NCBI GenBank assembly: GCA_036365455.1
Contig: JAWQUS010000022.1
Span: 3,286,001 to 3,350,000, forward strand
Length of the DNA: 64,000 bases
Direction of reading: 5' to 3'
Source of the DNA: Macrosoma leucophasiata
Lineage: Eukaryota > Arthropoda > Insecta > Lepidoptera > Hedylidae
In this document: positions 9,892-20,839 of the stretch, piece by piece
Numbering within the stretch: the stretch's first letter is position 1
Layout of the letters: every line of letters begins with the position of its first letter
Program-made: the position numbers and the translations under genes
Notes under the pieces: model-generated
Seen by the model: the letters and a program-made list of their open reading frames with translations, nothing else
The model's database searches: none
What the model was told of the DNA's origin: nothing

Positions 9892-9972
9892 GTGTTTGCA
9901 TGTATGCTTGAATGCATGCATTTACCTCTGCCTACCCCTTCGGGGATTACAGGCGTGAAGTTACGTTACGTA
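9892..9972 (+). mobile_element. SINE-A, 3' part after the insertion
   Basis: Continues with GTGGGTGTTTGCATGTATGC and the conserved tail CTCTGCCTACCCCTTCGGGG, GGCGTGAAGTTACG. Confidence 0.8.
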
Positions 9973-10140
9973 AAAAAAGTATCGTTAAAATGACGACAAA
10001 AAATTAATTATTAATTTATGATCTATTGAAAAGGGTGGAGCAAGTCCCTGGCCATGAGAGCAGTAAGCTGTTGGCAATTAGATGATAATTCGAATAAATA
10101 AAACAATGGATATTATGGATGATGATGGACACGTAATTGG

Positions 10141-10333
10141 TGCCTATCGTCCAGATATTTAAATGTGTGCGTGAAATTGTTTATGTATTTTGTTAAAGTC
10201 AAGGTGTGAGTTTCGTAGTAATAGACGATTTTTGTAGTGTGAGTGTGTGTCACACGTATTTCCCGACGCAAAATATGACAGACCTTTTTGCATCGGTAAT
10301 AAGCGCTACGGCTACTCATCTCCAGTCGGCCGT
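10141..10333 (+). mobile_element. TIR-1 partial copy
   Basis: Internal part AATGTGTGCGTGAAATTG through TTTGCATCGGTAATAAGCG to a degraded right end GGCTACTCATCTCC. Confidence 0.6.
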
Positions 10334-10610
10334 TCAAAAAATTCAAATAATTTATTTCGAATTGGTCTACAAGGACACTTTTGCATTGTCAGGTTACAAG
10401 CTACCTATAGTAAATGACTTATAATAATAATCCAATAGGTATTAATGAATATCAATTTAATAATAAAATTTAACCGATACATACCTATGTACCAAAATCG
10501 TCAAATTTTTCAATTCCTTCATTGAAGAAAAAGAAAAATCTGTTCGTCATAATCATAATCATTCACTTATAACGGTGGTCCGTATTGCTCTATGAATTAA
10601 CACGATAGCG
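10325..10610 (-). mobile_element. Family L LINE-type tail, minus
   Basis: Starts with AAATTCAAATAATTTATTTC and runs to GATTCACTTA-type sequence as in 21527-21845. Confidence 0.55.
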
Positions 10611-10636
10611 CAGAACACTACCAATTGACGATACAT

Positions 10637-10925
10637 TAGAAATAGAAATAGAGAAATAGAAAATATTTTTATTTCGAATAGATCTTTACAGATACTTTCA
10701 AAACGTCAACAAATCATAAACTACCTAGAGCGAATAACCATTACAAATAGTAAAAGCAAAATCATATATTAATAGTAAATTAAAAATTAAAATTTAAACT
10801 ATTTGGTTAAAACATAATAATCATAAAATTTTTCAATTCCTTCAATGATAATAAATGAAGAAAAAGAAAAACTTATTCGTCAAGATCAATGTTATTCACT
10901 TAGCAGAGTTCCAAGTGCAATGCGT
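10637..10925 (-). mobile_element. Family L LINE-type tail, minus, AGAAAT-type tail
   Basis: GAAATAGAAATAGAGAAATA at the left edge, then matches in inverse to 28545-28906. Confidence 0.6.
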
Positions 10926-11157
10926 TGGTGCCTACACCCTCCCTACACACTGGTAGTATGCTGGTAGTCTCACCAGTAAATAGTATCTCACCTTCAAAAC
11001 TATAAACACATTTTTTATAGCTTTTTTTTGTTTTTTGTTTTTGACGTTTTCTTCCGCGGTTATTAGCATGATATATTTGCATACATATCTGTAACATATG
11101 TGAATTATTAGCTCACAGCATTGTAATTGTATATTTATAAAGATAATGCCTGATAAA

Positions 11158-11470
11158 CTGCCTCGGTAGCCTAGTGGTAGCAGGCCACTACTACTACGCT
11201 GAGGTCCTGGGTTCGATTCCCGGGTAGGGGGTTATCAGAGATGGTGAAAAAGCCTTTATCTCTGGTTCTATTGGGATTTTTCCATTTTCTGTAAATTTCC
11301 CAGTACCTCAAAGTTTGGTAATGTGCCCGGAGATGTCAACAGGCTCGCCACCTGTTATGGCCTGTTATGGGCCAAAAACGTAACCGGCGAATCGTGGGTG
11401 TTTGCATGTATGCTTGAATGCATGCATTTACCTCTGCCTACCCCTTCGGGGATTACAGGCGTGAGTTACG
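11158..11470 (+). mobile_element. SINE-A, full length with 13-bp duplication
   Basis: Reference copy of family A, about 313 bp. tRNA-related head (about 70 nt), unique body, and a 3' tail that resembles the RTE-1 end. TATAAAGATAATG occurs at 11136-11148 and 11471-11483; nine extra bases separate the left repeat from the head. Confidence 0.88.
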
Positions 11471-11588
11471 TATAAAGATAATGAAGCTATGAAAAATATT
11501 AATAAGTAGTCAACTCGGCAAACGTCTTACCACTGGAAAAGCTAGTTTTAATGAATATCTACGATGAACACACAACACACAGATAAGT

Positions 11589-11876
11589 TTTACTGGCGGT
11601 AGTGCTCCAGTGACGCAGCTCGCGGGCTTGGGAACCACCGCATTGCCTAATATACTTGCCGCTAAATGGTAGTGTTCAGCACTATCGTGTTCCGATCAGG
11701 TGGTAATGCACGGCCCTGTAATTTCCGGCACAGAGGCATAACACCTTAAGCCTCAGGAGTGGTAACGCATGTGCATTTTGACCTTGGTCTTTGTGTGAAT
11801 GTCTATAGGCTGCAGTCATCACTTAACGTCAATGTGAACAGCATGCTTGGTTGCCATTTCCATTATATAAAAAAAA
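11589..11876 (+). mobile_element. SINE-B, full length
   Basis: From TTACTGGCGGTAGTGCTCC to poly(A). The RTE-1 copy begins immediately after its A run. Confidence 0.8.
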
Positions 11877-12262
11877 GTATGTATGTATCTTGACGCCAGG
11901 ATATTTGGCGCTTCACACTCTCTGCCTACCCTGTTATGGCGTTCCACGCTCTCCGCCTACCCAGTTAGAGAGTGTGGAATGCCAGATATCCCGGTTCTGA
12001 CACAAATCCCGTGCCTCATCTACTATCTCTCTCTTCATCATTCTCCTCATACATGCACGCCGATTCCTAAGACTTTTGACCTCACCATCAGACAGTACCT
12101 ACTTGGTCATGGTAGATCAGTCTTGGTCTTCCTGGGCCTCTGCAACCATCCACATTCGCATTGTATATCTGTTTAGTCATTCGTCATTCTTTCTTTATTC
12201 GTTAACCATCGGAGCATGCCTTTTTTCATTTTTACACCGATACTCTCATTCACATATGCCAT
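11877..12262 (-). mobile_element. RTE-1 fragment, internally rearranged
   Basis: (GTAT)n tail at left. The block around 11915-11990 holds two imperfect inverted copies of the CTCTCTGCCTACCC tail. C-terminal coding remains but is disrupted. Confidence 0.72.
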
Positions 12263-12283
12263 AAGTATAATCATAAAAAAAAC

Positions 12284-12510
12284 CGTAACTTCACGCCTGT
12301 AATCCCTGAAGGGGTAGGCAGAGGTAAAAGCATGCATTTAATCATACATGCAAACACCCGCGACACGCCGGTTACGTTTTGGCCCATGTAACAGGTGGCG
12401 AACCTATTGACATTCGGGCTTATTACCAAACTTTTAGGTACTGGGAAACTTCCAGAAAATGAAAAAAATCCCAATAGAAACAGAGATAAAGGATTTTACA
12501 ACGAAATCTC
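12284..12510 (-). mobile_element. SINE-A, 3' part, split by SINE-B
   Basis: Reverse of the family A tail and body, from CGTAACTTCACGCCTGTAAT to the TTATCTCTG region. The head resumes at about 12868-12940. Confidence 0.8.
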
Positions 12511-12818
12511 TATTTTTTTTATCTTTTTTTTTTATTTAATAAATGTGGCAAGCAAGCATGCCGTTCACATTGATGTTAAGTGATGACTGCAGCCTATATA
12601 CACCTACACAATGACCAGAGGTCAAAATGTAGATGCGTTGCCACTCCTGAGGCCTAAGGTGTTATGATGCCTCTGTGCCGGAAATCACAAGGTCATACAT
12701 TGCCACCTGACCGGAACACGATAGGGCTGAACACTACCATTTAGCGGCAAGTATATTAGGGAATGCGGTGGTGCCTACGCCCGCGAGCTCGGTCACTGGA
12801 GCTCTACCACCAGTAAAA
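12511..12818 (-). mobile_element. SINE-B nested in SINE-A
   Basis: Poly-T at the left end and ACCACCAGTAAAAA at the right. It is followed by two extra partial CCACCAGTAA ends up to 12862. Confidence 0.82.
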
Positions 12819-12867
12819 ACCACCAGTGAACCTCCACCCGTAAAAGTCTACCACCAGTAAAGTCTAA

Positions 12868-12940
12868 TATCTCCAACCCGGGAATCGAACTCGGGACCCC
12901 AGCGTAGTAGTAGTCTGCTGCCACTAAGCTACGGAGGCAG
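12868..12940 (-). mobile_element. SINE-A tRNA-like head after the SINE-B insertion
   Basis: GGGAATCGAACTCGGGACCC is the reverse of the B box and CTAAGCTACGGAGGCAG the reverse of the A box end. Confidence 0.78.
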
Positions 12941-12944
12941 TTAA

Positions 12945-13705
12945 TTTTAAGTTATTAGTACGATTTAAAGCAATTATGCAATCAAATTATATTTAAATTA
13001 AAATTCCTCAGTTTTCAGTGGCTTTATTATTAGCAGAAAAGTGTCGTTAAATATGGCGACAAAAAATTAACTATTAATTTATGGACCATTGAAAGGGTGG
13101 AGCAAGTCCTTGACCATGAAAACAGTTAGCTGTTAGTAATTAGATAATAATTCGAAGTAATGAAACAATGGATTAGGGTAATTGGTAAGAAAATACAAAT
13201 TTTAATAGCTGTGATTTCAAATTCAAAATGGTAAAAAAAAGGAACATCAATGACATGTTACTAGAATGGGGACAAAGAGAAATAATTTATAAGTTAAATG
13301 ATGTTTTTAGTCACAATAAAACTTTAGAACGGCTTGACGAATTTAGCTAATTTTACTAAAAGAAAGTACAAGAAATTCATTCAATCACTTCACTAATCAC
13401 ATTGTTAACACCTTAAAACAGTTCAATAATACATGATATATCATCACATACATATACACCTGAACTCAAAATATATTACATACCTAATCAACTCTATACT
13501 CACTTTCATCTAGATATTGACTCTAGTCGCCCGTAAACCGTAGCGAGGATTTCCGTCAAGTCATCGACAACAATACTTACTCCTCTTGTATAAATATACA
13601 AAGGAGGTAAAAAAAAAAAACTTGGAGATTTCTTCTGCTGGCGCAGGCAGTCAACCAAACATCATTATGACACTATCAGCGGGATGGGTAACTGCGTAAA
13701 GGTGC
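12945..13705. other. Stretch without recognised genes or repeats
   Basis: AT-rich, with a short A run at 13610-13620. It has no ORF with recognisable protein. Confidence 0.4.
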
Positions 13706-13739
13706 CTAAAGTTACCGCCGCTGCGATCGCCAACCCGCA

Positions 13740-13981
13740 TATAGGTCGCGCCAGGTAAAAAGAACGCTGGCGGTCAAGCTGCGCGTCATGTGTTTTTATT
13801 TCATTTTATGTTATTCTATGTAATATAGTTTTCAATCTGCCTACCAATACACGAAACCGCAAGCGAAAGCTAGATCAAAAATAAACCAATAGGGCTAGTA
13901 CTTTCGTGCGCGAGTGTACCGATGCGCGAACACATCCCTTCTACTTTCTTCCAGCGTTTTTTTTACGTGGCGCGGCCTATA
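13740..13981. mobile_element. TIR-3 element, copy 1
   Basis: 242 bp bounded by TATAGGTCGCGCCAGGTAAA and, in inverse, CGTGGCGCGGCCTATA. Nearly identical in length and sequence to 27844-28085. It splits a repeat reading GCGATCGCCAA ... AGCGTGGCGATAATGG, intact at 50816-50860. Confidence 0.72.
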
Positions 13982-14024
13982 CCAAGCGTGGCGATAATGG
14001 CATTCAACCCCTATGGAACACAAC

Positions 14025-14425
14025 CTTACATAATCTATTTACCCCCAAATGGTAGTGTTTAGTACAACCGTGTTCGAACCAGCTTGTAAAATATGACCCC
14101 GGAGTAATTACCACAGAGGCAAAGCAAAGTAGGGTTCTGACAGAGAATATGTATACTACGTATAGAATGGACACTTCGACGTCCCGCCTGATTTCCCCGC
14201 ATCACCCAACCTCCTCCCCTCCACGTATTTTCTACGTGCTACGCACACAGGTGCACGTGTAAATACACGTCACTGATTGATGTCTGTGTAATAGAGACCA
14301 AAAGAAGCGTTTGTATGAAATTTTGGCGGAGTGACCGCGGTGTGACTAAGGTCTTTGCGGTGGCAACGCATTTGCCTTTTGCTCGCCGATTCATATTGTC
14401 TAAGGACAGTATTCTGCATGCTTTA
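14025..14425 (+). mobile_element. SINE-B, diverged copy split by TIR-2
   Basis: TACATAATCTATTTACCCCC, then ATGGTAGTGTTTAGTACAAC before the insertion; CTAAGGTC and CAACGCATTTGCC after it. Confidence 0.58.
14129..14345 (+). mobile_element. TIR-2 element
   Basis: Starts CAGAGAATATGTATACTACG, contains GGACACTTCGACGTCCCGCC and ends GGAGTGACCGCGGTGTG. Minus copies at 42068 and 57878 are flanked by 7-bp duplications. Confidence 0.68.
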
Positions 14426-14793
14426 CAGTTTTCTGCAGGACTTTACCATAATCTATTACCATAATCTATAACTCTTATTATGGCACCCATTCACAATATT
14501 AGCATTTTGAACAAAGGAGTAAGCGAGGTTGTCCTTTGAATATTGAATTTATTAAAACGACATTTCTTCATGGGTGCGGACTTTCATTATACTGGGCGTT
14601 ACCTTCTGGGTGACTCAGTTTTTTATGTTAAAACCTATTTAGCGGCGTTGTACACTTTTTGTGATGGGTTAAAAATGATAAACTCGCGTCAGGACACCTC
14701 AGGTGACCTGATCGAAAATTCGTAAGACGGAGGGAGAGTAGACAGCAGGCACATCACGGACATTCGGCTAAAATTCGATACACATTATTATTC
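14426..14793. other. Stretch without recognised genes or repeats
   Basis: A short open frame at 14543-14725 has no recognisable family and no coding context. Confidence 0.35.
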
Positions 14794-15070
14794 TGTTTTT
14801 TTTTGTATGTTATAAAAGTGGCAAACAAGGGTGCAGTTCACATTGATGTTCAGTGATGAATGCAGCCTATAGACACCCACACAATGACCAGAGGTCAAAA
14901 TGCGCTGCCACTCATGAGGCATTAGGTGTCATGCCTCTGTGCCGGAAATTACAGAGCCGTACATTACCACCTGACCGGAACACGATAGTGCTGAACACTA
15001 CCGCTTAGCGGCAAGTATATTAGGTAATGCGGTGGTGCCTACGCCCGCGAGCTCCGTCACTGGAGCTCTA
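14794..15070 (-). mobile_element. SINE-B, full length minus
   Basis: Poly-T, then GTGGCAAACAAGGGTGCAGT and the usual core to GGAGCTCTAC. Confidence 0.82.
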
Positions 15071-15074
15071 CAAA

Positions 15075-15346
15075 CATGTCTATCATATGTAACGAAGGTG
15101 ACAAACAAGCCTGCAGTTCACATTGATTTTAAGTGATAATAGCAGCCTATAGAAATACAAAAACCGGAGATCAAAATACAGATGCGTTGCCACCCCTGAG
15201 ACCAAAGTTGATATGTCTATGTGAAAGTTATCACGGGGCTATCACCATCTAACTGGAGCACGATAGTGCTGAACACTACCATTTGGCGGCAGATAGATTA
15301 GGAAATGCGGTGATGCCTACGTCCTCGAGCTCCTACACTGAAACTC
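15075..15346 (-). mobile_element. SINE-B, second subfamily (B2), minus
   Basis: Differs from the main subfamily by GGCGGCAGATAGATTAGG, TCGAGCTCCTACACTG and CTATGTGAAAGTTATCAC. It sits head-to-tail with the previous copy. Confidence 0.72.
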
Positions 15347-15405
15347 CATGGAACTGACTAGATCTTCTTTCTTATAATCTATATCTATTATCTATTATCT
15401 TCTTA

Positions 15406-16241
15406 TCTTAATATATATAAATCTCGTGTCACAATGTTTGTCCTCAATGGACTCCTAAACCACTTAACCGATTATAATAAAATTCGCACACCATGTGCAG
15501 TTCGATCCAACTTGAGAGATAGGATAGTTTAAATCTCAAATTATAGTCGCAATTTTAATTTATTGCTAATTATTTGTCTGTTATTATTTGACAGTCACAA
15601 TTATCTGTAAACTCCAAATGATTCTAACAGATGTCGATACCTTACGACTGGGTTGAGTAAGTAATCAATAGATGGCGCTGCTATGGTAAATCTACAAACA
15701 TGTCATATAAGCTACATATAAACAGCTTTACCACGTGTTGTTGACGCTATAAATTTTTATTTTGTACCTATTGATTTCTGCTTAATATCAAGTGTAAGAA
15801 CATTTTAATTAATTGTGTTCAACGTACTTCCCCTTCAAATCTCAATCCAGTGAATTTGTAATAATTTGTATACCAACATCAACATTTTCGTCTTTGTTCG
15901 TAAATAATTTCATTGTACTAAAGGGTTATAGTAGTAGAAAGTCAAATAAGGAGATCACCAAATTTTTTTACAAATACCATCTGTGTGAAAAAGCATAGTG
16001 GACTCCGTGACTGATGTTCTCCATTTTCGTCTTTGTTCGTAAATAATTTCATTGTACTAAAGGGTTATAGTAGTAGAAAGTCAAATAAGGAGATCACCAA
16101 ATTTTTTTACAAATACCATCTGTGTGAAAAAGCATAGTGGACTCCGTGACTGATGTTCTCTTATTGTTCCTCTTAGATTGTTTACTATAATGTAATATAA
16201 CAAAAACTTTAGCCACAGCAACGCGTGGCCGGGTCAGCTAG
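15406..16241 (+). mobile_element. Helitron with internal 139-bp tandem duplication
   Basis: 5' TCTTAATATATATAAATCTC and 3' GGCCGGGTCAGCTAG followed by T. Units 15883-16021 and 16022-16160 are near-exact tandem copies. The 5' 130 bp matches the short Helitrons at 42957-43510, but the 3' end is different. No Rep/helicase ORF is present. Confidence 0.68.
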
Positions 16242-16244
16242 TAT

Positions 16245-16722
16245 ATATATATATATAAATCAATTGCTATTCGTTAGTCTCGCTAAAACTCGAGAGCGGC
16301 TGGACCGATTTGGTTAATTTGGTTTTGAATTATTTCTGCAAGGGAAGTTTAAAAAGGTAAGAAAATATGAAGAAATTGAAGGGAAATAGTATGTATGTAT
16401 GTATCTTCACGCCAGGTCCCTAACGGGGTAGGCAGAGAGTGTAGAGCGCCAGACATCCCGGTTCTGACAAACCTCTCGTGCCTCGTCTACCTTCATCATT
16501 CTCTTCATACATGCACGCCGATTCCTAAGACTTTTGACCCCACCATCAGACAGAACTCGACCTATTTGGTCATGGTAGGTCAGCCTTGGTCTACCTGGGC
16601 CTCTGCAACCATCCACCACAAAACCACAATTTCATTTTTCCCATACAAATAGTCTATATCTATCAAACCTTTGACACAATTATTTCATTGCGAGGCAATA
16701 CGAAGTTTGCCGAGTCAGCTAG
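16245..16722 (+). mobile_element. Second Helitron, split by RTE-1
   Basis: 5' part AAATCAATTGCTATTCGTTA, 3' end TTTGCCGAGTCAGCTAG then T. The inserted RTE-1 piece occupies about 16390-16615. Confidence 0.62.
16390..16615 (-). mobile_element. RTE-1 C-terminal fragment
   Basis: (GTAT)n at left. Minus frame carries GPGRPRLTYHDQIGRVL and LSAYPVRDLA to a stop. Confidence 0.78.
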
Positions 16723-16723
16723 T

Positions 16724-16914
16724 AATATACAAAAATGAATGTTTGTCTGTATGTCCTTTAAAGAATCGTAAACTATGCATTTGTTCATGTGATGATCTAT
16801 TAGCAAAGTTGAAGTGCATGAGCCCACGAAAGTTTCTGAGTTGGAAAATTCGACAGATGGCGCCACTGTCATTTTTTAGTTGGCGGCGTAGCAACGCTCG
16901 CAGAGTACAGCTAG
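16724..16914 (+). mobile_element. Third Helitron-like element
   Basis: From AATGTTTGTCTGTATGTCC to CGCAGAGTACAGCTAG plus T. A sister copy is at 36232-36422. Confidence 0.6.
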
Positions 16915-17074
16915 TATATAACATAATGGCTGATGACCTGTTATATAACGATAGTTAAACAATAACCTTATTAAGTCATTAAGAGATTCGTAACCACTGA
17001 ATATGCATAGTTATCGCCCAAGGAAATATTAACATGGATGTACAAACCGGATATATATGTATAATGGATGTTGT

Positions 17075-17363
17075 ATTTTTTTTTTTTTTTATGTAATGGA
17101 AGTGGTAAACAAGCATGCAGTTCACATTGATGTTAAGTGATGACAGCCTATAGACACCCACACAAAGACCAAGGTCAAAATGCAGATGCGTTACCACTCC
17201 TGAGGCCTAAGGTCTTATGCCTCTGTGCCGGAAATTACAGGGCCGTACATTACCACCTGACCGAAACACGATGTTGAACACTACCATTTAGCGGCAAGTA
17301 TATTAGGTAATGCGGTGGTGCCTATACCCGCGAGCTCCGTCACCTGAGCTCTACCACCAGTAG
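17075..17363 (-). mobile_element. SINE-B, full length minus
   Basis: Poly-T 17075-17090; ends at CTACCACCAGTA. Confidence 0.82.
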
Positions 17364-17623
17364 ATATAATGCATTTAAAAATATACACCAATTAGGCGCG
17401 AGGCAAAGGACCTGACTTCACCTGAATAGTGTTTGATCGCGTCACAAAACTTAGCAAAAATTTCGTATTATCAGTTCGTACACGAGTATAAAGACGTGAT
17501 AAGACTACAAAATCGAGATGTCCGTCGTTTCGTGTGAATGAGATAGTTGTGAATGTAATATCGTGTTAATTAACTTGAAAAAGTAAAAAAACTTGGACTT
17601 ACCGGTGATAAGTTATGCTACTA

Positions 17624-17762
17624 ATGGCCGAATACTCAAACGTCACTCAATTTTAAGCAACGCTCAAATGTGCGCTATCTCTATCGTTTGAACGTGTTTT
17701 ATAAAGACAGAAGACTTTTAAGACCCACTTAGATTTAAGTGACGTTTGAGTATTTGGCCGTG
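17624..17762. mobile_element. TIR-5 short inverted-repeat element
   Basis: GGCCGAATACTCAAACGTCA at the left and TGACGTTTGAGTATTTGGCC at the right form an imperfect TIR around about 85 bp. Confidence 0.6.
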
Positions 17763-17764
17763 AG

Positions 17765-18280
17765 TGAATTAGTTTGCTTTATTGTTCGGTTTTTACACCA
17801 AAACATTGAACAATTTGGCATTTTTAAAGGTTTTTTCTCAATATGTTTGCATTTGGCGGGCGAAAGCACAATGAATGGATGATCGTTCAGCGGCCGGTGC
17901 GTATTGCCAATCTAACTACTTTTAATATCTTGGTATTTTACTGGAGAGTTTCAGAACAGGGATTCAAAATTGTAGTGTTCAGCACTATCACGTTCCGGTT
18001 ACTACATAGTTTTAAGTATTTTTAAGCACTAGCTTAAGAGTATTTAAAATTACCATATGTGTAAATATATTATTGTGAGACGATGGAGCCAATCTTCCGA
18101 GCTTAGACACTAGAGCTCTATCACCTATAAAAATTAATCTCGTCGTTTAGTTACACCCATTCTGAAGGCTGTAAAATAAAATCAATAAATTGAAATACAA
18201 ATAGTTTTCGGATTAATCTCGCGTATATTAAATTGAAATACGGGCAGACTGCCTTAGGCCACGGAAGTTGAAAACCGAGT
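17765..18280. other. Mostly unassigned sequence with two SINE-B scraps
   Basis: GTAGTGTTCAGCACTATCAC at about 17970 and an inverse SINE-B 5' end at 18095-18128. Nothing else recognised. Confidence 0.4.
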
Positions 18281-18282
18281 AT

Positions 18283-18595
18283 AATATGTATGTATGTATC
18301 TTCACGCCAGGTCCCTAACGGGGTAGGCAGAGAGTGTAGAGCGCCAGACATCCCGGTTCTGACAAACCTCTCGTGCCTCGTCTACCTTCATCATTCTCTT
18401 CATACATGCACGCCGATTCCTAAGACTTTTGACCCCACCATCAGACAGAACTCGACCTATTTGGTCATGGTAGGTCAGCCTTGGTCTTCCTGGGCCTCTG
18501 CAACCATCCACATTCGCATTGTATATCTGTTTAGTCATTCGCTCATTCGACATTCTTTCTATATGCCCGAACCATCGGAACATGCCTTTTTTCCT
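18283..18595 (-). mobile_element. RTE-1 C-terminal fragment
   Basis: Minus frame 18302-18583 is open: FRWFGHIERMSNERMTKQI, then GPGRPRLTYHDQ and ending LSAYPVRDLA. Tail (GTAT)n at left. Confidence 0.82.
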
Positions 18596-18769
18596 TTTTT
18601 TCTTTTTTCATTCGAGTATAATATACGCGAAATAAATCCTAAAACTAGTTTTATGTCAATGAGTGTTGAATTTGGACTCGAATTCTAGGCTAAGCCGCGT
18701 TTTGTTAAACTCAGCCTTCAGAGCAGACGGCGAAATCCGCCCTCAGACTCCTACATACGTTCGTCAAAT

Positions 18770-18949
18770 CAGAGTTTCCCAAACTATTTTTTCTTGTAGA
18801 CCCCTTTCAATTTTTTCTGGTTTCTGTGGACCCACTCTCCTTGCTACATTTACATCACATTGCCATATTTCCATATTCACGCCTACGTAGACCCCCATCG
18901 ACTCCCATGGACCCCAGAGGGTCTATATGGACCACTTTGGGAATCACTG
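18770..18949. mobile_element. hAT-type MITE (CAGAGTTTCCCAAA / TTTGGGAATCACTG)
   Basis: Inverted ends CAG.G.TTCCCAAA, body rich in TAGACCCC. A second copy at 38725-39314 has a clean 8-bp duplication. Confidence 0.66.
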
Positions 18950-19146
18950 GTCTAAATTGTTTTCTTGTATTTTTCTATTTTGTTTTTCTTTTGGTTTACT
19001 GCACCTATTTATTGTACGTATTCATGACATGCATGAGGAAGACACTGTAGGCTGTAACACAGCTATGCTAGCACAGGCTACAAGGCTTCTAGGAATTTTT
19101 GTACCACTTAAGTACGATCAATAAAAAAACATTTTTTATTTAATTT

Positions 19147-19903
19147 TGAATTGAATGTGGATAAAACTAAAGTATTAGTATTTGAAAGAGATGAACAGAG
19201 AACAAATGCAAGGGTAGTAGTAGATGATGCAGTGTTAGAACAGGTTGATGAAATTGTATATCTTGGATGTGCTTTTAGCAAGGATGGTAGGTACACCACT
19301 GACATAGAAAGAAGAGTGCTTGCTGGGAATTGCGTGAATGGAGCGTTGGGTAAGCTGCTGGAATCTAAACATCTCAGCCAGCGGGCTCGACTAGCCGTAC
19401 ATAATGCTGTACTTACTCCAACGCTTTTATATGGAAGCGAGAGCTGGGTATGCAGGAAAGAGCATGAAAGTAAGTTGAACGCGGTCGAGATGAGATCTTT
19501 GCGCAAGATCTGCGGTGTATCACTCACCGATCGCGTTCGTAATGAAGATGTAAGAAAGAAACTTTGTGTGAATGATAGTATCGGTGTAAAAATGAAAAAA
19601 GGCATGCTCCGATGGTTCGGGCATATAGAAAGAATGTCGAATGAGCGAATGACTAAACAGATATACAATGCGAATGTGGATGGTTGCAGAGGCCCAGGAA
19701 GACCAAGGCTGACCTACCATGACCAAATAAGTCGAGTTCTGTCTGATGGTGGGGTCAAAAGTCTTAGGAATCGGCGTGCATGTATGAAGAGAATGATGAA
19801 GGTAGACGAGGCACGAGAGGTTTGTCAGAACCGGGATGTTTGGCGCTCTACACTCTCTGCCTACCCCGTTAGGGACCTAGCGTGAAGATACATACATTAT
19901 TTA
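19147..19903 (+). mobile_element. RTE-1 LINE, longest copy, 5'-truncated
   Basis: Encodes the C-terminal part of an RTE-type endonuclease/reverse transcriptase: NVDKTKVLVF, VDEIVYLGCAFSKDGR, AVLTPTLLYGSESW, AVEMRSLRKICGV, MLRWFGHIERMS and RPRLTYHDQ. The 3' end reads CTCTGCCTACCCCGTTAGGG, then GCGTGAAGATACATAC. The catalytic YADD-type box lies upstream of the truncation, so the copy is dead. Confidence 0.86.
19151..19885 (+). pseudogene. RTE-1 reverse transcriptase C-terminal ORF (244 codons)
   Basis: Open to a stop at 19885 with RTE-family motifs (YLGSLF-like VYLGCAF, LLYGSESW, RWFGHIER). The apparent ATG is internal to the original protein. A match from family knowledge, not a search. Confidence 0.84.
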
Positions 19904-19904
19904 T

Positions 19905-20405
19905 TTTTAAATTAGTGTAGCTCGTGAAAACCTCAGAACATAGTAAAATTAATAAAATTACCACATCTGAAATTTCTTACATCCGCGTCCAACAAGCAAT
20001 TACAATGCTCCGTGATCGCTCATTGAGGTCATTGTCACTACAACATAATTGTAACTATAAAACTATTTTAAAGACTTTATTGCATCCCAATAAATACTAT
20101 TTTTCATTGTAAGTAACTGAAAAATAAATCTTAAGTTTGTTAACGTGCAAACTTATGACTTTAATGGTTTTGAAGAATTAGAACTTTAATGTTATATTAA
20201 TAGAGATGTTTTTATTGTAAATAAAAAGTGGTTGTCAATAGTGGACTGATTTTTCATGTTTTTTTTTGTTTAAAATAGCGAATAGGCATTCAGTCCATAA
20301 TGACAGCATCTTAAGACAAAAAGCAAAGGTACTGTACTCTACCCTATACGGGAATTTCATTATATATTTTTTTATTTCCTTGCATAATAAATCAATAACG
20401 TAACG
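19905..20405. other. Stretch without recognised genes or repeats
   Basis: AT-rich; a short open frame (19924-20112) resembles nothing I know. Confidence 0.35.
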
Positions 20406-20630
20406 TTTTTACTGGTGGTAGAGCTCCAGTGAAGGAGCTCGCGGGCGTAGGCACCACCGCATTACCTAATACTTGCCGCTAAATGGTAGTGTTCAGCACT
20501 ATCGTGTTCCGGTTAGGTGGTAATGTAAATGGTACGGCCCTGTAATTTCCCGCACAGAGGCGTAACACCTTACCTAGGCCTCAGGAGTGGCAACGCATCT
20601 GCATTTTGAAATTGGTCTCTGTGTGGGTTG
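20406..20630 (+). mobile_element. SINE-B, 3'-truncated, joined to SINE-A
   Basis: Full 5' end, broken after TTGGTCTCTGTGTGGGTTGG, where SINE-A body sequence starts directly. Confidence 0.75.
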
Positions 20631-20838
20631 GTAATGTACCCGGAGATGTTGACAAGATAAGATAAGATAATATTTATTTGCGTAAACATGTGTGTGTACA
20701 TACATCGAAGGTATACATACAGCTCGCCACCTGTTACATGGGCAAAACATAACCGGCGAATCGTTAGTGTTTGCAAGTATGCTGGAATGTCTGCACCTCT
20801 ACCTACCCCTTAGGAGATTACAGACGAAAAGTTACGTT
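20631..20838 (+). mobile_element. SINE-A body fragment with an inserted (GATAA)n-tailed piece
   Basis: TAATGTACCCGGAGATGTTG, interrupted at about 20652-20722 by AAGATAAGATAAGATAATAT plus unknown sequence, then GCTCGCCACCTGTTACATGG. Confidence 0.66.
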
Positions 20839-20839
20839 T

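Noticed and set aside
11158..11230. SINE-A head as a genuine tRNA gene
   Set aside because: Acceptor stem does not pair and the unit continues into a conserved non-tRNA body.
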